Shown here: positions 1 to 7,362 of the stretch, one piece after another
Numbering within the stretch: position 1 is the stretch's first letter
Layout: each line of letters starts with the position of its first letter
Assembly: GCA_002391275.1 (NCBI GenBank)
Contig: DGSC01000055.1
Span: 10,677-20,217 of the forward strand
Direction: 5' to 3'
DNA from: Prevotellaceae bacterium UBA4372
GTDB taxonomy: Bacteria; Bacteroidota; Bacteroidia; Bacteroidales; Bacteroidaceae
Length of the DNA: 9,541 nt
The notes under the pieces: generated by a model
The model's input: the letters and a program-made list of their open reading frames with translations, nothing else
Told to the model about the DNA's origin: nothing
Databases searched by the model: none
Position numbers and translations under genes: made by a program

Positions 1-115
1 GATTGTTCCAAGGTCATGGAATAATAAAAGTAGCTGGGAGCGTGTGGTGTTTTCCTTATAAGCGGATGGTAAAAAGGATAAAATGAAAAGGGCTCGTCAA
101 TGGCTAATGGGGATA

Positions 116-2953
116 TTAGGATTTAAGGATTTCGCGTAGGAATGCGGGTGTGAAGCCTTTCTTCGACTTTGCCACCTGCTCGGGTGTACCCGTGGCAAGG
201 ATTAGTCCGCCGCCACGTCCGCCATCGGGACCGAGGTCAATGATGTGATCGGCGCTTTTGATGACGTCGAGGTTGTGTTCGATGACGATGACGGTGTTGC
301 CCTTGTCGACCAAGCGTTGCAGCACGCCCAGCAATACGCGGATATCCTCGAAATGCAATCCGGTGGTAGGCTCGTCGAGGATGTAGATGGTACGTCCAGT
401 GTCGCGCTTAGAGAGTTCCGTGGCCAGCTTTACGCGCTGGCTCTCGCCGCCAGAGAGCGTCGTGGACGATTGTCCGAGCTTAATGTAGCCGAGACCGACG
501 TCCTGCAGCGTCTTTATCTTTTGTAGGATGTTGGGGACGTTTTCGAAAAACTCCACGGCACGGTTAATGGTCATGTCGAGGACGTCGGCGATGGACTTTC
601 CTTTGAAGCGCACTTCCAGTGTCTCGCGGTTGTAGCGCTTTCCGTGGCATTCCTCGCATGGCACCATTACATCGGGCAGGAAGTTCATCTCTATGCTCTT
701 GTAGCCGTTGCCGCTGCACGCCTCGCAGCGACCGCCTTTGACATTGAACGAGAATCGTCCGGGCTTATAGCCACGTATTCGTGCTTCAGGCAGCGAGACA
801 AAGAGGTCGCGGATGTCGGCAAATACGCCTGTGTAGGTGGCGGGGTTGGAACGTGGCGTACGGCCGATAGGGCTTTGGTCTACGTTGACAACCTTGTCGA
901 TGTTCTCAAGCCCGATGATTTCGTCGTAGGGTAGGGGGTCGCGCAGTGAACGATAGAAGTGCTGCGAGAGAATGGGTTGGAGCGTGTCGTTGATAAGCGT
1001 AGACTTGCCAGAGCCCGAGACACCCGTGATGCAGATAAACGTCCCTAAGGGGAAGTCTACGCTCACGTTCTTGAGGTTGTTGCCGCGAGCGCCTTTCAGG
1101 GCCAGAACCTTGCCGTTTCCTTTGCGCCGTGTGGCGGGAATCTCGATGGCACGCTGGCCGCAGAGGTATTGGCGGGTAAGTGAAGCCGAAGACCCATCCC
1201 CTGAGGGGGCTGTGAGTTCCTCATAGGTTCCCTGGAACATCACTTCGCCTCCTTTGCGACCTGCGAGAGGTCCCATGTCGACGATGTAGTCGGCTTCGCG
1301 CATCATCTCTTCGTCGTGCTCTACGACGATGACGGTGTTGCCCGTGTCGCGCAGCTCCTTGAGCGAATGAATCAGGCGTCGGTTGTCGCGTTGGTGCAGA
1401 CCTATCGATGGCTCGTCGAGGATGTAGAGCACGTTGACGAGCTTCGAACCGATCTGCGTGGCCAGACGTATGCGTTGGCTCTCGCCGCCGCTGAGGCTCA
1501 TGGCCGCACGTGAGAGGCTAAGGTAGTCGAGCCCTACGTCGACGAGGAACTGCACGCGCGTGCGTATTTCTTTTAGTATTTCGGGTGCTATCTTCTGTTG
1601 CCGTGGCGTAAGCTGTGGGTCGGCAAGCCACTTATGCAGGTCCTTGATGTCCATGTCGGCCAGCTCGGCGATGTTCTTGTTGCCGATGCGGAAGTGCAAG
1701 GCTTCGCGGTTGAGGCGGGCACCATGGCAGTCGGGGCAGACGGTAGTCTTCGAGAACTGCTCTGCCCATTTCTGTGCTGTGGCACTGGCTTCGCCGTCCT
1801 GCATCATCTCGATGTACTTGACAAGCCCTTCGTAGGCGATATAGTAATCGTTCGTCGTATGGGCAGTGGCGGCAGGTATGCGTAGACGTTCGGGGCATCC
1901 GCTCAGGATTTCGTCGATAGCTTCTTCGGGAACATCCTTCAGTGGCGTATCCAGATTGACCCCATGACGTTCGAGCAGCGCAGCCATCTGCCAGAAGATC
2001 ATCTGGTTCTTGGCTTTTCCTAAGGGTGCTATGCCACCTTCTTTAACAGAAAGTGTTCGGTCGGGGATGACCTTGTTGACGTCGATGAGGTTGACGAAGC
2101 CGAGGCCCTTGCAGCGCGGACACCACCCCTGAGGCGAGTTGAACGAGAAGTTGTGGGGAGCAGGGTCGGCGTAGCTCATGCCCGTAGTAGGGCACATGAG
2201 GCGGCGCGAATAGTGGCGTACTTCTTGGTGCTCCATGTCTAACAGCATCATGAGCCCTTCGCCCATCTTCAAGCACAATTCCACACTCTTTTGAAGGCGT
2301 TCACGTTCCTCTTTGTTTCCTTTCACGGCCAGGCGGTCGACGACGACCTCGATGCTATGGTTGCTATACCGGTCGACTTTCATACCCGGCACAAGTTCCA
2401 TCATCTGGCCATCGACGCGTACCCATACGAAACCTTTTCGGCGGGTACTGTCGAAGAGTTCCCGGTAATGTCCCTTACGGTTCTTCACTAATGGCGCCAG
2501 AAGTTGTATCTTATGGCCGTCGTAGTCATGAGTGATAAGGTCAACAATTTGCTCTTCCGTGTATTTCACCATCGGCTCGCCTGTCTGCCATGAGAAGGCA
2601 TCACCGGCACGGGCATAGAGCAGGCGCAGGTAGTCGAAAATCTCAGTTGTTGTTCCTACCGTGGATCGTGGGTTCTTGTTGGTTGTCTTCTGCTCGATGC
2701 TGATGACGGGCGACAGGCCTGATATCTTGTCGACATCGGGCCGTTCCAGACCACCAAGAAAGTTGCGCGCATAAGCCGAGAAGGTGTCGATGTACCGACG
2801 TTGGCCTTCGGCATAAATGGTGTCGAAAGCCAGTGATGATTTGCCCGATCCTGAGAGACCTGTAATGACGGTGAGGCTGTCTCGAGGAATACTGACATCC
2901 ACGTTCTTCAGATTGTGCACACGGGCTCCTATGACTTCAAGCTTATTTTCCAT
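116..2953 (-). CDS. uvrA: Excinuclease ABC subunit A (UvrA), nucleotide excision repair
   Basis: UvrA is the cytoplasmic damage-sensing ATPase that, with UvrB, finds bulky DNA lesions and hands them to UvrB/UvrC for incision. At 945 residues it is full length with both ABC modules. Walker A GLSGSGKS lies at 32-39 and GVSGSGKS at 644-651. The signatures LSGGESQR are at 487-494 and 833-840, and the Walker B/DEP motifs have aspartates at D513 and D860. The C-terminal zinc module is complete (C743, C746, C766, C769). The first zinc module has C254, C278 and C281, but T257 stands where a second cysteine is expected. A CxxC pair at 406/409 precedes the conserved HGARLN stretch. The ATG at 2953 gives the usual MENKLEVIGARVHNL N-terminus. 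The linker near residues 580-590 seems a few residues longer than in E. coli and is encoded by a GC palindrome. It is the last of four same-strand genes, 60 bp after its neighbour. No convincing terminator was seen in bases 1-115. Confidence 0.97.
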   Translation of the reverse strand: MENKLEVIGARVHNLKNVDVSIPRDSLTVITGLSGSGKSSLAFDTIYAEGQRRYIDTFSAYARNFLGGLERPDVDKISGLSPVISIEQKTTNKNPRSTVGTTTEIFDYLRLLYARAGDAFSWQTGEPMVKYTEEQIVDLITHDYDGHKIQLLAPLVKNRKGHYRELFDSTRRKGFVWVRVDGQMMELVPGMKVDRYSNHSIEVVVDRLAVKGNKEERERLQKSVELCLKMGEGLMMLLDMEHQEVRHYSRRLMCPTTGMSYADPAPHNFSFNSPQGWCPRCKGLGFVNLIDVNKVIPDRTLSVKEGGIAPLGKAKNQMIFWQMAALLERHGVNLDTPLKDVPEEAIDEILSGCPERLRIPAATAHTTNDYYIAYEGLVKYIEMMQDGEASATAQKWAEQFSKTTVCPDCHGARLNREALHFRIGNKNIAELADMDIKDLHKWLADPQLTPRQQKIAPEILKEIRTRVQFLVDVGLDYLSLSRAAMSLSGGESQRIRLATQIGSKLVNVLYILDEPSIGLHQRDNRRLIHSLKELRDTGNTVIVVEHDEEMMREADYIVDMGPLAGRKGGEVMFQGTYEELTAPSGDGSSASLTRQYLCGQRAIEIPATRRKGNGKVLALKGARGNNLKNVSVDFPLGTFICITGVSGSGKSTLINDTLQPILSQHFYRSLRDPLPYDEIIGLENIDKVVNVDQSPIGRTPRSNPATYTGVFADIRDLFVSLPEARIRGYKPGRFSFNVKGGRCEACSGNGYKSIEMNFLPDVMVPCEECHGKRYNRETLEVRFKGKSIADVLDMTINRAVEFFENVPNILQKIKTLQDVGLGYIKLGQSSTTLSGGESQRVKLATELSKRDTGRTIYILDEPTTGLHFEDIRVLLGVLQRLVDKGNTVIVIEHNLDVIKSADHIIDLGPDGGRGGGLILATGTPEQVAKSKKGFTPAFLREILKS

Positions 2954-3046
2954 TCTTCACTTATCACTCTTCGCTATTCGTTCATCACTCTTCTCACTGT
3001 CTGTTCCCGTGCTTCACTTTGTTGAACTACTGCCATCGCTATTCGT
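2954..3046. repeat. Short direct repeats upstream of uvrA
   Basis: The 60-bp gap between the T9SS gene and uvrA, and the end of the preceding gene, are built from short repeated words. On the plus strand ATCACTCTTC occurs at 2963-2972 and 2984-2993, a 21-bp step. TCGCTATTCGT occurs at 2971-2981 and again at 3036-3046, the second copy inside the last codons of the T9SS gene. TTCAC words flank these. Read on the transcribed minus strand this is a purine-rich GAAGAGTGAT-type leader immediately before the uvrA start. Function is unknown; it may be a slippage-prone spacer or a weak purine-rich translation enhancer. Confidence 0.55.
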
Positions 3047-3745
3047 GAACCGTGTAAGGACGTTGATATCCTTTCTGATATGGTAGACACGGCCGTCAGC
3101 ACCTTTGGCAGAGACATTGACAAAGTAGACACCGTCATTGACAACTTTTCCATTGACCTTACCGTCCCATTCGCCGTTGACATCGTCCCACGAATAAAGC
3201 TTCTGCCCCCATCGGTTGAAGATGGTAGCGTGGAATTCCACGATGCTCTGATGGTTTTTTACTTTATACGTGTCGTTCCGGAGGTCGTCGTTAGGCGAAA
3301 ACGCATTTGGCATTTCCAGCCGGCTCTCTGAGACCGAGACAGTGAAGCGCGCGGGCGCTTCGCCTTCGGCTGGATAGGGCGTTTCATCGCTTCCTGCAGA
3401 GAAGGTGGCTTTCAGCTCAACGGTGAAAGATCCGCTATGAAGGAAAGTGTATTCGATGTCCTGTTCGAAACGGTGTACTAAGATGTTGTTCTCTTTTCCG
3501 GTTTCATAGATAATCCATTCGAAGCGGGCGGTATAGTCGTCGGCATCGACAGGATTGGCTTTAAATTCCGCTTTTACAGGTGCCGAGCCGGAATAGCTCT
3601 CAGCAGTCTCGGTAATCTCCTGGCCCTCGTCGTTCGTGTGGGTGAATGTGGCTGTCGGGAGGCAGGTTTGTGCTGCCGTCGGAGCCGTGAAAGCGACCAG
3701 CAGGACAAGGCTGATTACAGCTGACAAGTATTTGTTGAAGGTCAT
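3014..3745 (-). CDS. Secreted PKD-like protein with type B T9SS sorting domain
   Basis: The 243-residue product is predicted to be exported by Sec and then delivered through the outer membrane by the type IX secretion system. Residues 1-25 form a signal peptide (lysine at 5, hydrophobic 8-20, AXA-type site TAA before QTC); no lipobox is seen. Residues about 30-138 look like one PKD/Ig-type beta domain (for example HSGSFTVELKATF at 103-115). Residues 143-233 match the gliding-motility-associated CHU_C/type B C-terminal sorting domain: MPNAFSPNDD at 145-154, IFNRWGQKLYSW at 175-186, WDGKVNG at 193-199, GVYFVNVSAKGADGR at 205-219 and INVLTRF at 227-233. It is very small for this family, whose domain usually ends large adhesins or enzymes. 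An 11-residue Ser/Thr-rich tail follows the sorting domain. It lies 44 bp after pfkA and 60 bp before uvrA, probably co-transcribed. Ligand and function are not known. Confidence 0.85.
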   Translation of the reverse strand: MTFNKYLSAVISLVLLVAFTAPTAAQTCLPTATFTHTNDEGQEITETAESYSGSAPVKAEFKANPVDADDYTARFEWIIYETGKENNILVHRFEQDIEYTFLHSGSFTVELKATFSAGSDETPYPAEGEAPARFTVSVSESRLEMPNAFSPNDDLRNDTYKVKNHQSIVEFHATIFNRWGQKLYSWDDVNGEWDGKVNGKVVNDGVYFVNVSAKGADGRVYHIRKDINVLTRFTNSDGSSSTK

Positions 3746-3789
3746 TAGAAAGGTGGCGTGAGAAATAAGGATTAAAACAAATTCATCGC

Positions 3790-4770
3790 TTAGAGTGACA
3801 AGGTTTCGAGAGCCGTGATCAGTTCGCGTTTCAGCGGCTTGTCGCTCTTCACGGCATTAGAGAATGGAACGTAGACGATTTCGTCGTTCTTGATGCCAAT
3901 CATCACGTTGCGCTGTCCGTCGAGCAATGCGTTGATGGCCCCTACTCCCAGACGTGAGGCCAAGATACGGTCCTGTGCAGAGGGCGATCCTCCACGCTGC
4001 AGATGGCCAAGTATGCTGACGCGTACGTCGAACTGCGGATATTCGTTGCGAACACGTTCGGCATAGTACATGGCACCACACTTGGGACTCTCGCTCACGA
4101 TGACTATAGAGGAGGATTTCGACTTACGGATGCCACGGCCGATGAATTGCGCTAATTGGTCGACATGGGTTTGCTCTTCGGGGATGATGGCAGCCTCGGC
4201 ACCGGCAGCAATGGCTGAGTTCTGGGCCAGGAAACCGGCGTCGCGTCCCATCACCTCGATGAAGAATATGCGTTCGTGAGAGTTGGCCGTGTCGCGAATC
4301 TTGTCGACACACTCCATGATGGTGTTCAGTGATGTGTCGTAGCCTATGGTGAGGTCGGTGCCATTGAGGTCGTTGTCGATAGTTCCAGGCAGTCCGATGC
4401 ACGGCACATCGTATTCAGCAGCGAAGAGACGGGCGCCCGTGAGCGATCCGTTGCCACCGATGACCACCAATGCATCGATGCCAGCTTCCACCATGTTGTC
4501 GTAGGCTTTTTTGCGCCCTTCCTCTGTCATGAAGTCCTTTGAGCGGGCTGTCTTGAGGATGGTGCCTCCTCGACCGATGATTCCGGAGACGCTTTCGGTG
4601 GTAAATTCTTTAATCTCTTTGTGAATGAGTCCTTCGTAGCCGCGATAGATGCCTTTCACTTTAAAGCCATTGGCTATGGCAGCGCGTGTTACGGCGCGTA
4701 TGGCAGCATTCATTCCGGGGGCGTCACCTCCGCTGGTGAGTACGCCTATACAATTAATGTGTCTTCTCAT
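3790..4770 (-). CDS. pfkA: ATP-dependent 6-phosphofructokinase
   Basis: This enzyme phosphorylates fructose 6-phosphate to fructose 1,6-bisphosphate, the committing step of glycolysis, in the cytoplasm. The 326-residue length fits the bacterial PfkA group. Visible motifs are the nucleotide loop TSGGDAPGMN (12-21), IGGNGS (104-109), the catalytic GTIDND (129-134, with D132 as the expected base), MGRDAGF (174-180) and HLQRGGSP (256-263). G108, and a glycine rather than lysine before TIDND (G129), predict ATP rather than pyrophosphate as donor. The arginines equivalent to E. coli effector-site R21 and R25 are present (R25, R29). N107 replaces the aspartate of the E. coli GGDGS motif, which helps bind Mg-ATP. 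The ATG at 4770 leaves only 8 bp after the upstream membrane-protein gene, so the two are almost certainly co-transcribed. Confidence 0.96.
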   Translation of the reverse strand: MRRHINCIGVLTSGGDAPGMNAAIRAVTRAAIANGFKVKGIYRGYEGLIHKEIKEFTTESVSGIIGRGGTILKTARSKDFMTEEGRKKAYDNMVEAGIDALVVIGGNGSLTGARLFAAEYDVPCIGLPGTIDNDLNGTDLTIGYDTSLNTIMECVDKIRDTANSHERIFFIEVMGRDAGFLAQNSAIAAGAEAAIIPEEQTHVDQLAQFIGRGIRKSKSSSIVIVSESPKCGAMYYAERVRNEYPQFDVRVSILGHLQRGGSPSAQDRILASRLGVGAINALLDGQRNVMIGIKNDEIVYVPFSNAVKSDKPLKRELITALETLSL

Positions 4771-4778
4771 AGAAGTAG

Positions 4779-5435
4779 TTATGCTTGAGTTTGGATATTA
4801 GTGTCGTCGGTGATTTCAACAGCCTCGGCGTCGACAAAGTCGTTTTCGGGCGAGGTGGCTTCGATGAGCCTCTTAAGTCGGTAGAGGCGTATGCCAAAGA
4901 AAAATTCGCTCACGCCATAAGCGATGTAGGCTATGCCGAGGATGGTGAAGGGTAGTGCGGCCGCTTCTAAGGGTTTGACAATGACGAAGATGCCGGCAGT
5001 GATGATGGCTATGGGGATGATGAAACCCGTCCAATCGATGGGCACTATCTTGCGATAGCGTATGAGGGCCACTATCTGTACGAGCCCGATGAGCACCAGC
5101 AACCCTCCGAGGACATACATCAGAATGTTTACGAACTCTGCGGGTAGCGCGATGAGCAAAGCTCCCAAAGCTATGGAGGCTATGCCTGCGACGGGGAACA
5201 TCGGCAAAAGGGTGGGGCGGCTCTCAAATGTGTTGCCTTGTTCGTTTGCCAGGAGTTCGGCTTTGCGCAACTGGCGGCGGGTGTTGAAGAAGCCTATGAT
5301 GGCTAAGATGCCGGAAAAGACAAACAGTCCACCGATGATCTGAACGAGCAACGTGGGCATTTTGTCGGTTTGACTTACAAGCAGAAAACCAATGAGGAGC
5401 GCACAAAGCGAACGAAAAATATAGCGGGTCAGCAT
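4779..5435 (-). CDS. DUF308/HdeD-like six-helix membrane protein
   Basis: The 218-residue product is an inner-membrane protein. Hydrophobic segments are visible at about 6-22, 28-50, 80-97, 101-125, 134-154 and 158-181, arranged as repeated helical hairpins typical of the DUF308 family. E. coli HdeD, an acid-resistance membrane protein, is the best-known member. A polar loop (51-79) containing RRQLRKAE separates helices 2 and 3. The last 35 residues are acidic and presumably cytoplasmic. There is no catalytic motif, and no function can be assigned from sequence. It is the first gene of the minus-strand run, its stop 8 bp before pfkA. A -7-type promoter element lies about 50 bp upstream of the ATG. 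A stress or envelope role is inferred only from the family. Confidence 0.85.
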   Translation of the reverse strand: MLTRYIFRSLCALLIGFLLVSQTDKMPTLLVQIIGGLFVFSGILAIIGFFNTRRQLRKAELLANEQGNTFESRPTLLPMFPVAGIASIALGALLIALPAEFVNILMYVLGGLLVLIGLVQIVALIRYRKIVPIDWTGFIIPIAIITAGIFVIVKPLEAAALPFTILGIAYIAYGVSEFFFGIRLYRLKRLIEATSPENDFVDAEAVEITDDTNIQTQA

Positions 5436-5486
5436 GATTATATCAGATGATGAAGATTGTTAACTTACAGTAATGTAATAGCGCCA

Positions 5487-5494
5487 CAAAAGTA
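5487..5494 (-). promoter_or_regulatory. Candidate Bacteroidetes -7 element for the DUF308-pfkA run
   Basis: On the minus strand these bases read TACTTTTG, a perfect match to the Bacteroidetes -7 pattern TAnnTTTG, about 50 nt before the DUF308 ATG. A matching TTTG at -33 is not clear; only a weak CCTG-like word sits at about the right distance. A short dyad, TTAC-N6-GTAA (5465-5478), lies in the resulting leader. Confidence 0.5.
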
Positions 5495-5567
5495 CATATA
5501 ATTTTGCATAAAGGGGCAGGAAAGAGAGAAAAATACATCGTAAGGATAAAAAAATAGCAGTAGTTCA

Positions 5568-5597
5568 TTGTCCGTTAATCATTTTCTCGTATCTTTG
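5568..5597 (+). promoter_or_regulatory. Bacteroidetes-type promoter for the NIF3/zinc-ribbon unit
   Basis: TTG at 5568-5570 (ATTG with the preceding A) is followed after 19 nt by TATCTTTG at 5590-5597. This matches the sigma-ABfr consensus TTTG-N19-21-TAnnTTTG. Transcription should begin some 6-9 nt downstream, giving a short leader of roughly 15-20 nt before the GTG start at 5622. Confidence 0.78.
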
Positions 5598-5621
5598 CAC
5601 CGCATTTAAACGCACCAAGAC

Positions 5622-6419
5622 GTGAAAATCAAGGAAATCATTGCAGCCCTTGAGCGATTCGCGCCTCTGCCCTTGCAGGAAAGCTACGATAATGCTGGCC
5701 TGCAATGTGGATTGACAGAGGCGGAGGCCTCAGGGGCATTGTTGTGTTTAGACGTCACCGAAGACGTCCTTCGCGAGGCTGTGGACTTGGGTTGCAACCT
5801 CGTTGTGAGCCATCACCCGTTGCTCTTCCATGGATTGAAGCAGGTCTCTGACGCCAATTTGGTGCAGCGCTGCATCCGCTTGGCTGTGCAAAACGACCTC
5901 TGCATCTATTCGGCCCACACCAATCTCGATAATGCCGAGGATGGAGTCAACTATCGAATAGCCGATAAGCTCGGCCTTATTGATGTTCAGCTCCTTGAGC
6001 CTACGACGGTGAACCTTGGCTCGCGTAGCGTGAAGAGCGCCAGTGCCGTCATCGGCTACCTGCCTCAGGGAGAGGATTCACTGGCTTTCCTGCAGCGTGT
6101 TAAACAGGCGTTTGGCGTAGAAGCCCTACAACACAATGCCTTGCTCGAACGACCTATCCAAAGCGTGGTGATTACGGGAGGTGCCGGCGACTTCATGCTG
6201 GAGGCTGCACTAAGGGCTGGCGCCGATGCTTTCATCACCGGGGAGATGCACTACCACGTATGGTTCGGGCACGAGCAGGAACTGCAAATAGCTGTTGTCG
6301 GACACTACGAGAGCGAGCAGTACACCCGCGAAATCTTCCGTGAAATCATAGAAGGTATAGCTCCGATGTTGCCCCTCTACGACACGGATGTGGTGACGAA
6401 TCCGATACATATTCTTTAA
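5622..6419 (+). CDS. NIF3/DUF34-family dinuclear-metal protein
   Basis: This 265-residue protein belongs to the NIF3 family (E. coli YbgI, B. subtilis YqfO), which forms toroidal hexamers with a two-metal site in each subunit. The expected metal ligands are visible: SHHPLLFHG (H64, H65), SAHTNLDNA (D103) and GHYESE (H228, E232). GEMHYHVW at 207-214 is another family block. The length matches the short YbgI form, so the PII/CutA-like insert of YqfO is absent. Databases often label members 'GTP cyclohydrolase 1 type 2', but the physiological substrate is not established. The start is GTG at 5622; translation then reads MKIKEIIAALERFAPLPLQ, the usual family N-terminus, and no ATG fits better. 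It is the first gene after a good promoter and is followed after 83 bp by a zinc-ribbon gene. Confidence 0.95.
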   Translation: MKIKEIIAALERFAPLPLQESYDNAGLQCGLTEAEASGALLCLDVTEDVLREAVDLGCNLVVSHHPLLFHGLKQVSDANLVQRCIRLAVQNDLCIYSAHTNLDNAEDGVNYRIADKLGLIDVQLLEPTTVNLGSRSVKSASAVIGYLPQGEDSLAFLQRVKQAFGVEALQHNALLERPIQSVVITGGAGDFMLEAALRAGADAFITGEMHYHVWFGHEQELQIAVVGHYESEQYTREIFREIIEGIAPMLPLYDTDVVTNPIHIL

Positions 6420-6448
6420 GCAGACAAATTATCAATATAAATAATCGT

Positions 6449-6485
6449 GGAAGGCAGGAATGTTTCCATACTTCAACAGCCTTCC
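6449..6485 (+). other. Intergenic stem-loop between NIF3 and zinc-ribbon genes
   Basis: GGAAGGC (6449-6455) pairs perfectly with GCCTTCC (6479-6485). Inside the loop GGAA-TGT-TTCC (6457-6467) can form a second small hairpin. The structure ends 17 nt before the downstream ATG and lacks a T tract, so it is not an intrinsic terminator. It could influence mRNA processing or translation of the second gene, or be fortuitous. Confidence 0.4.
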
Positions 6486-6502
6486 TTAAAAGAAAGAAGA
6501 AC

Positions 6503-7333
6503 ATGGCAAGAGAAAAGAAAGATCCCCAGGATCTCAGTATTGAGGACAAGTTGAAGAATCTCTATCAGCTGCAGACAATGCTCTCGGAGATAGACTCAAT
6601 CAAAACGCTCCGCGGCGAGCTCCCCCTGGAAGTGCAAGACCTTGAAGATGAGATTGAAGGTCTTACCACGCGTATCGACAAGATACAGAAAGATATGCAG
6701 GGCTTGCAGGAGGAAATCAGCAAGCGTAAGATTGGCATCCAGGATAATCTCGCCACTATCGAGCGCTACACAGGTCAGTTGGACAACGTGCGCAACAATC
6801 GCGAATACGAAAACCTGACGAAGGAAATCGAATATCTCCAACTCGACAATCAGTTGCACGAGAAGAAGATTCGCGAAGCTCAGGAAACCCTCGATCGTCG
6901 TCAGGAAGAGATTCGTCGCTGCTCAGATACCGTCACCGAGCGTCGCGATGACCTCGATGTGAAGAAGAGCGAACTCGATGAGATTATCTCTGAAACACGT
7001 GCTGAGGAAGAGAAACTGCGCGAACGCTCTAAAAACCTCGAACTCACTATTGAGCCCCGTCTGCTCTCAGCCTTCAAGCGCATTCGCAAGAACTCGCGCA
7101 ACGGACTGGGAATCGTCTACGTACAGCGTGATGCCTGCGGTGGTTGTTTCAATAAGATTCCGCCTCAGCGCCAGCTTGATATCCGTATGCGTAAGAAAAT
7201 TATCGTATGTGAATACTGCGGCCGTATCATGATTGACCCCGAACTGGCCGGTGTGCAAATTCAGAAAGCTACAGAAGAAAAACCCAAGCGCCGCAGCCGT
7301 GTGAAGAAGTCCGATAAGAAGGACGAGGATTGA
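6503..7333 (+). CDS. Coiled-coil C4 zinc-ribbon protein (PF02591, HP0958/CT398-like)
   Basis: The 276-residue protein has a long charged coiled coil over about residues 15-185, followed by a C4 zinc ribbon with C212-x2-C215 and C236-x2-C239. The stretch RNNREYENLTKEI (98-110) is the conserved family motif in the coiled-coil hairpin. The C-terminus (260-276) is a basic tail rich in K/R that ends in acidic residues. In Helicobacter pylori the relative HP0958 (FlgZ) stabilises RpoN and binds flaA mRNA. In Chlamydia CT398 has been linked to RpoN and type III secretion. Neither role can simply be transferred here. Nucleic-acid or protein scaffolding through the ribbon is the reasonable inference. 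It follows the NIF3 gene by 83 bp with no promoter motif between, so both are probably on one mRNA, which ends at the terminator downstream. Confidence 0.93.
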   Translation: MAREKKDPQDLSIEDKLKNLYQLQTMLSEIDSIKTLRGELPLEVQDLEDEIEGLTTRIDKIQKDMQGLQEEISKRKIGIQDNLATIERYTGQLDNVRNNREYENLTKEIEYLQLDNQLHEKKIREAQETLDRRQEEIRRCSDTVTERRDDLDVKKSELDEIISETRAEEEKLRERSKNLELTIEPRLLSAFKRIRKNSRNGLGIVYVQRDACGGCFNKIPPQRQLDIRMRKKIIVCEYCGRIMIDPELAGVQIQKATEEKPKRRSRVKKSDKKDED

Positions 7334-7362
7334 GACGTTAATCGTAAAGACATACAGAGCAT

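Noticed and set aside
1..24. End of a plus-strand gene (frame ending TAA at 22-24) or start of a minus-strand gene (ATG at 17-15, reading MTLEQ)
   Set aside because: Too few codons are present to tell either from chance, and no good promoter or terminator motif supports one.
245..2491. Several plus-strand frames of 65-96 codons across uvrA
   Set aside because: They are out-of-frame shadows of uvrA, which has complete ABC motifs on the minus strand.
5499..5506. TAATTTTG as a plus-strand -7 element
   Set aside because: There is no TTG at the -33 distance, and a better promoter lies at 5568-5597, closer to the gene.
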